This document shows positions 63,119-64,000 of a DNA stretch of 64,000 nt, one piece after another. The notes below the pieces were generated by a model. It was not told the origin of the DNA. It ran no database searches and saw only the letters and a program-made list of their open reading frames with translations. Both the position numbers and the translations under genes were made by a program. Each line of letters begins with the position of its first letter. The first letter of the stretch is position 1. The DNA comes from Imbricaverruca yamaguchii (lineage: Eukaryota > Arthropoda > Thecostraca > Neoverrucidae): NCBI GenBank assembly GCA_034440575.1, contig JAOTOL010001500.1, positions 296,001-360,000 of the forward strand. Reading direction: 5' to 3'.

Positions 63119-63867
63119 TAGGTACAAGCTCACCCTACCGCCCAGATGACAAATAGCTGTCGTTACCTGCACAACTGCTGCCATTTGGTGGGCAGATAAC
63201 AAATCGCTACGTAAATAGCGCATGACTGTAGCCCCAAGCAGGTCCATTGAGGATTCTGATCACATAATTGCCCGCTCATAGACACGCACAAGAGGCATCA
63301 GTAGCGTAATAACTTTACCTGAAATGGAGGAGACAGTGGTGCAGCAATAGCAAGGGTAAAAGAATGCTTCCACCGTGAGGACCATGGCTTTTACTTTCTT
63401 CCAACGGACGCTGTCAGGAATTAAGTCTGGTTTCTGCTCCTAATTAAATTCCTCCTAATTAAATAAAGTTCCTCCTAATTAAATTAAATCTCTGGTATGG
63501 CATGATATATTCCACGTCAATGTTCTGTTGCAATGACGTTGACATATCAAGGTGATTACTTGCGTAGAAAAGGTCACAGATGCAACCACGAATTGAGCCA
63601 CGCCTTCCAATTTACATACGTCAAAACTATAAATGGAAGCAAGACCCTCTACAGTTAATTGATAGGCGGAGGAGCTGGTAAAAATGGACGTCACTCGTCT
63701 TTCTAATTAGCCGTTTTGTTAGCTGGCTTGCGCAGTACGATCGGTGATCACTACGAAAGGTTGACACGCCGAGGAAGTGGGAATCGCGTTGCGTCACGTG
63801 TAACGTCACGTCCCGGTGGAGCCGGTGCTGCCGGTGTGGTCCTCTCGCCGTCCGGTCGTGGCAGTCA

Positions 63868-64000
63868 TTGTCCACTGCTGACGCCGGCTTCGCAGTCTGT
63901 GTCCACCGTCTGCCCGGCTCCGCGGTCTGTGTCCACCGTCTGCCCCGGCCTCGCGGTCTGTGTCCACCGCTGACGCCGGCATCACAGTCTGTGTCCACCG
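63868..64000. repeat. 30/31-bp minisatellite, cut by window end
   Basis: GTCCACCG (GTCCACTG in the first unit) recurs at 63869, 63901, 63931, 63962 and 63993 with CGCGGTCTGT and CTGACGCCGGC or CTGCCCCGGCC between. The array continues beyond the window. Confidence 0.85.

Overview
The window is eukaryotic nuclear DNA, most likely from an arthropod-like invertebrate; a chelicerate or crustacean is my best guess, but the sequence alone does not settle it. It contains decayed non-LTR retrotransposons of several clades, a tRNA-derived SINE, hAT-type miniature elements, long microsatellites and many unrelated minisatellites. I see no bacterial operons, no CRISPR array, no rRNA and no intact long host gene. 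Nearly all long open frames are tandem repeats read as protein.

Layout. 1.1-4.5 kb: minus-strand LINE with reverse transcriptase (RT) and RNase H, next to a CR1-like fragment. 5.1 kb: possible THAP-domain first exon (minus). 6.9-7.3 kb: CR1-like 3' end. 9.1 and 12.5-13.1 kb: the best host-gene candidate, a minus-strand exon starting MGAGSSK with a CpG-rich upstream region and a possible phase-matched second exon. 14.4-14.8 kb: a 42-bp minisatellite running into AC/AT microsatellites. 16.1-17.1 kb: decayed L2/CR1-like LINE (minus). 19.4 kb: 18-bp minisatellite. 21-37 kb: four blocks of a degenerate repeat of about 21 bp, two hAT-like miniature elements, another CR1-like copy, two inverted copies of a 420-bp repeat-bearing element, and a SINE with 13-bp target-site duplications. 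39.5-40.1 kb: GT microsatellite inside a minisatellite.

41.0-47.25 kb holds a complete LINE flanked by an 11-bp target-site duplication, with ORF1 (three CCHC knuckles) and ORF2 (endonuclease, RT, RNase H), both broken. 48.3 kb has a possible small secreted-protein exon. 49.4-57.1 kb is a composite: direct copies of an unclassified dispersed repeat bracket 67-bp and 92-bp arrays followed by an L2/CR1-like LINE, for which the arrays may be 5' promoter monomers. 58.4-61.5 kb is a 28-bp array of more than 100 units, open in several frames on both strands. The window ends in a pyrimidine-rich tract and a 30/31-bp repeat.

The genes do not form a pathway. The window reads as a transposon and minisatellite graveyard with a few candidate host exons. 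The most unusual items are the degenerate 21-bp repeat family, the inverted 420-bp pair, the arrays upstream of the 52-kb LINE, and the 28-bp array with two unit types.
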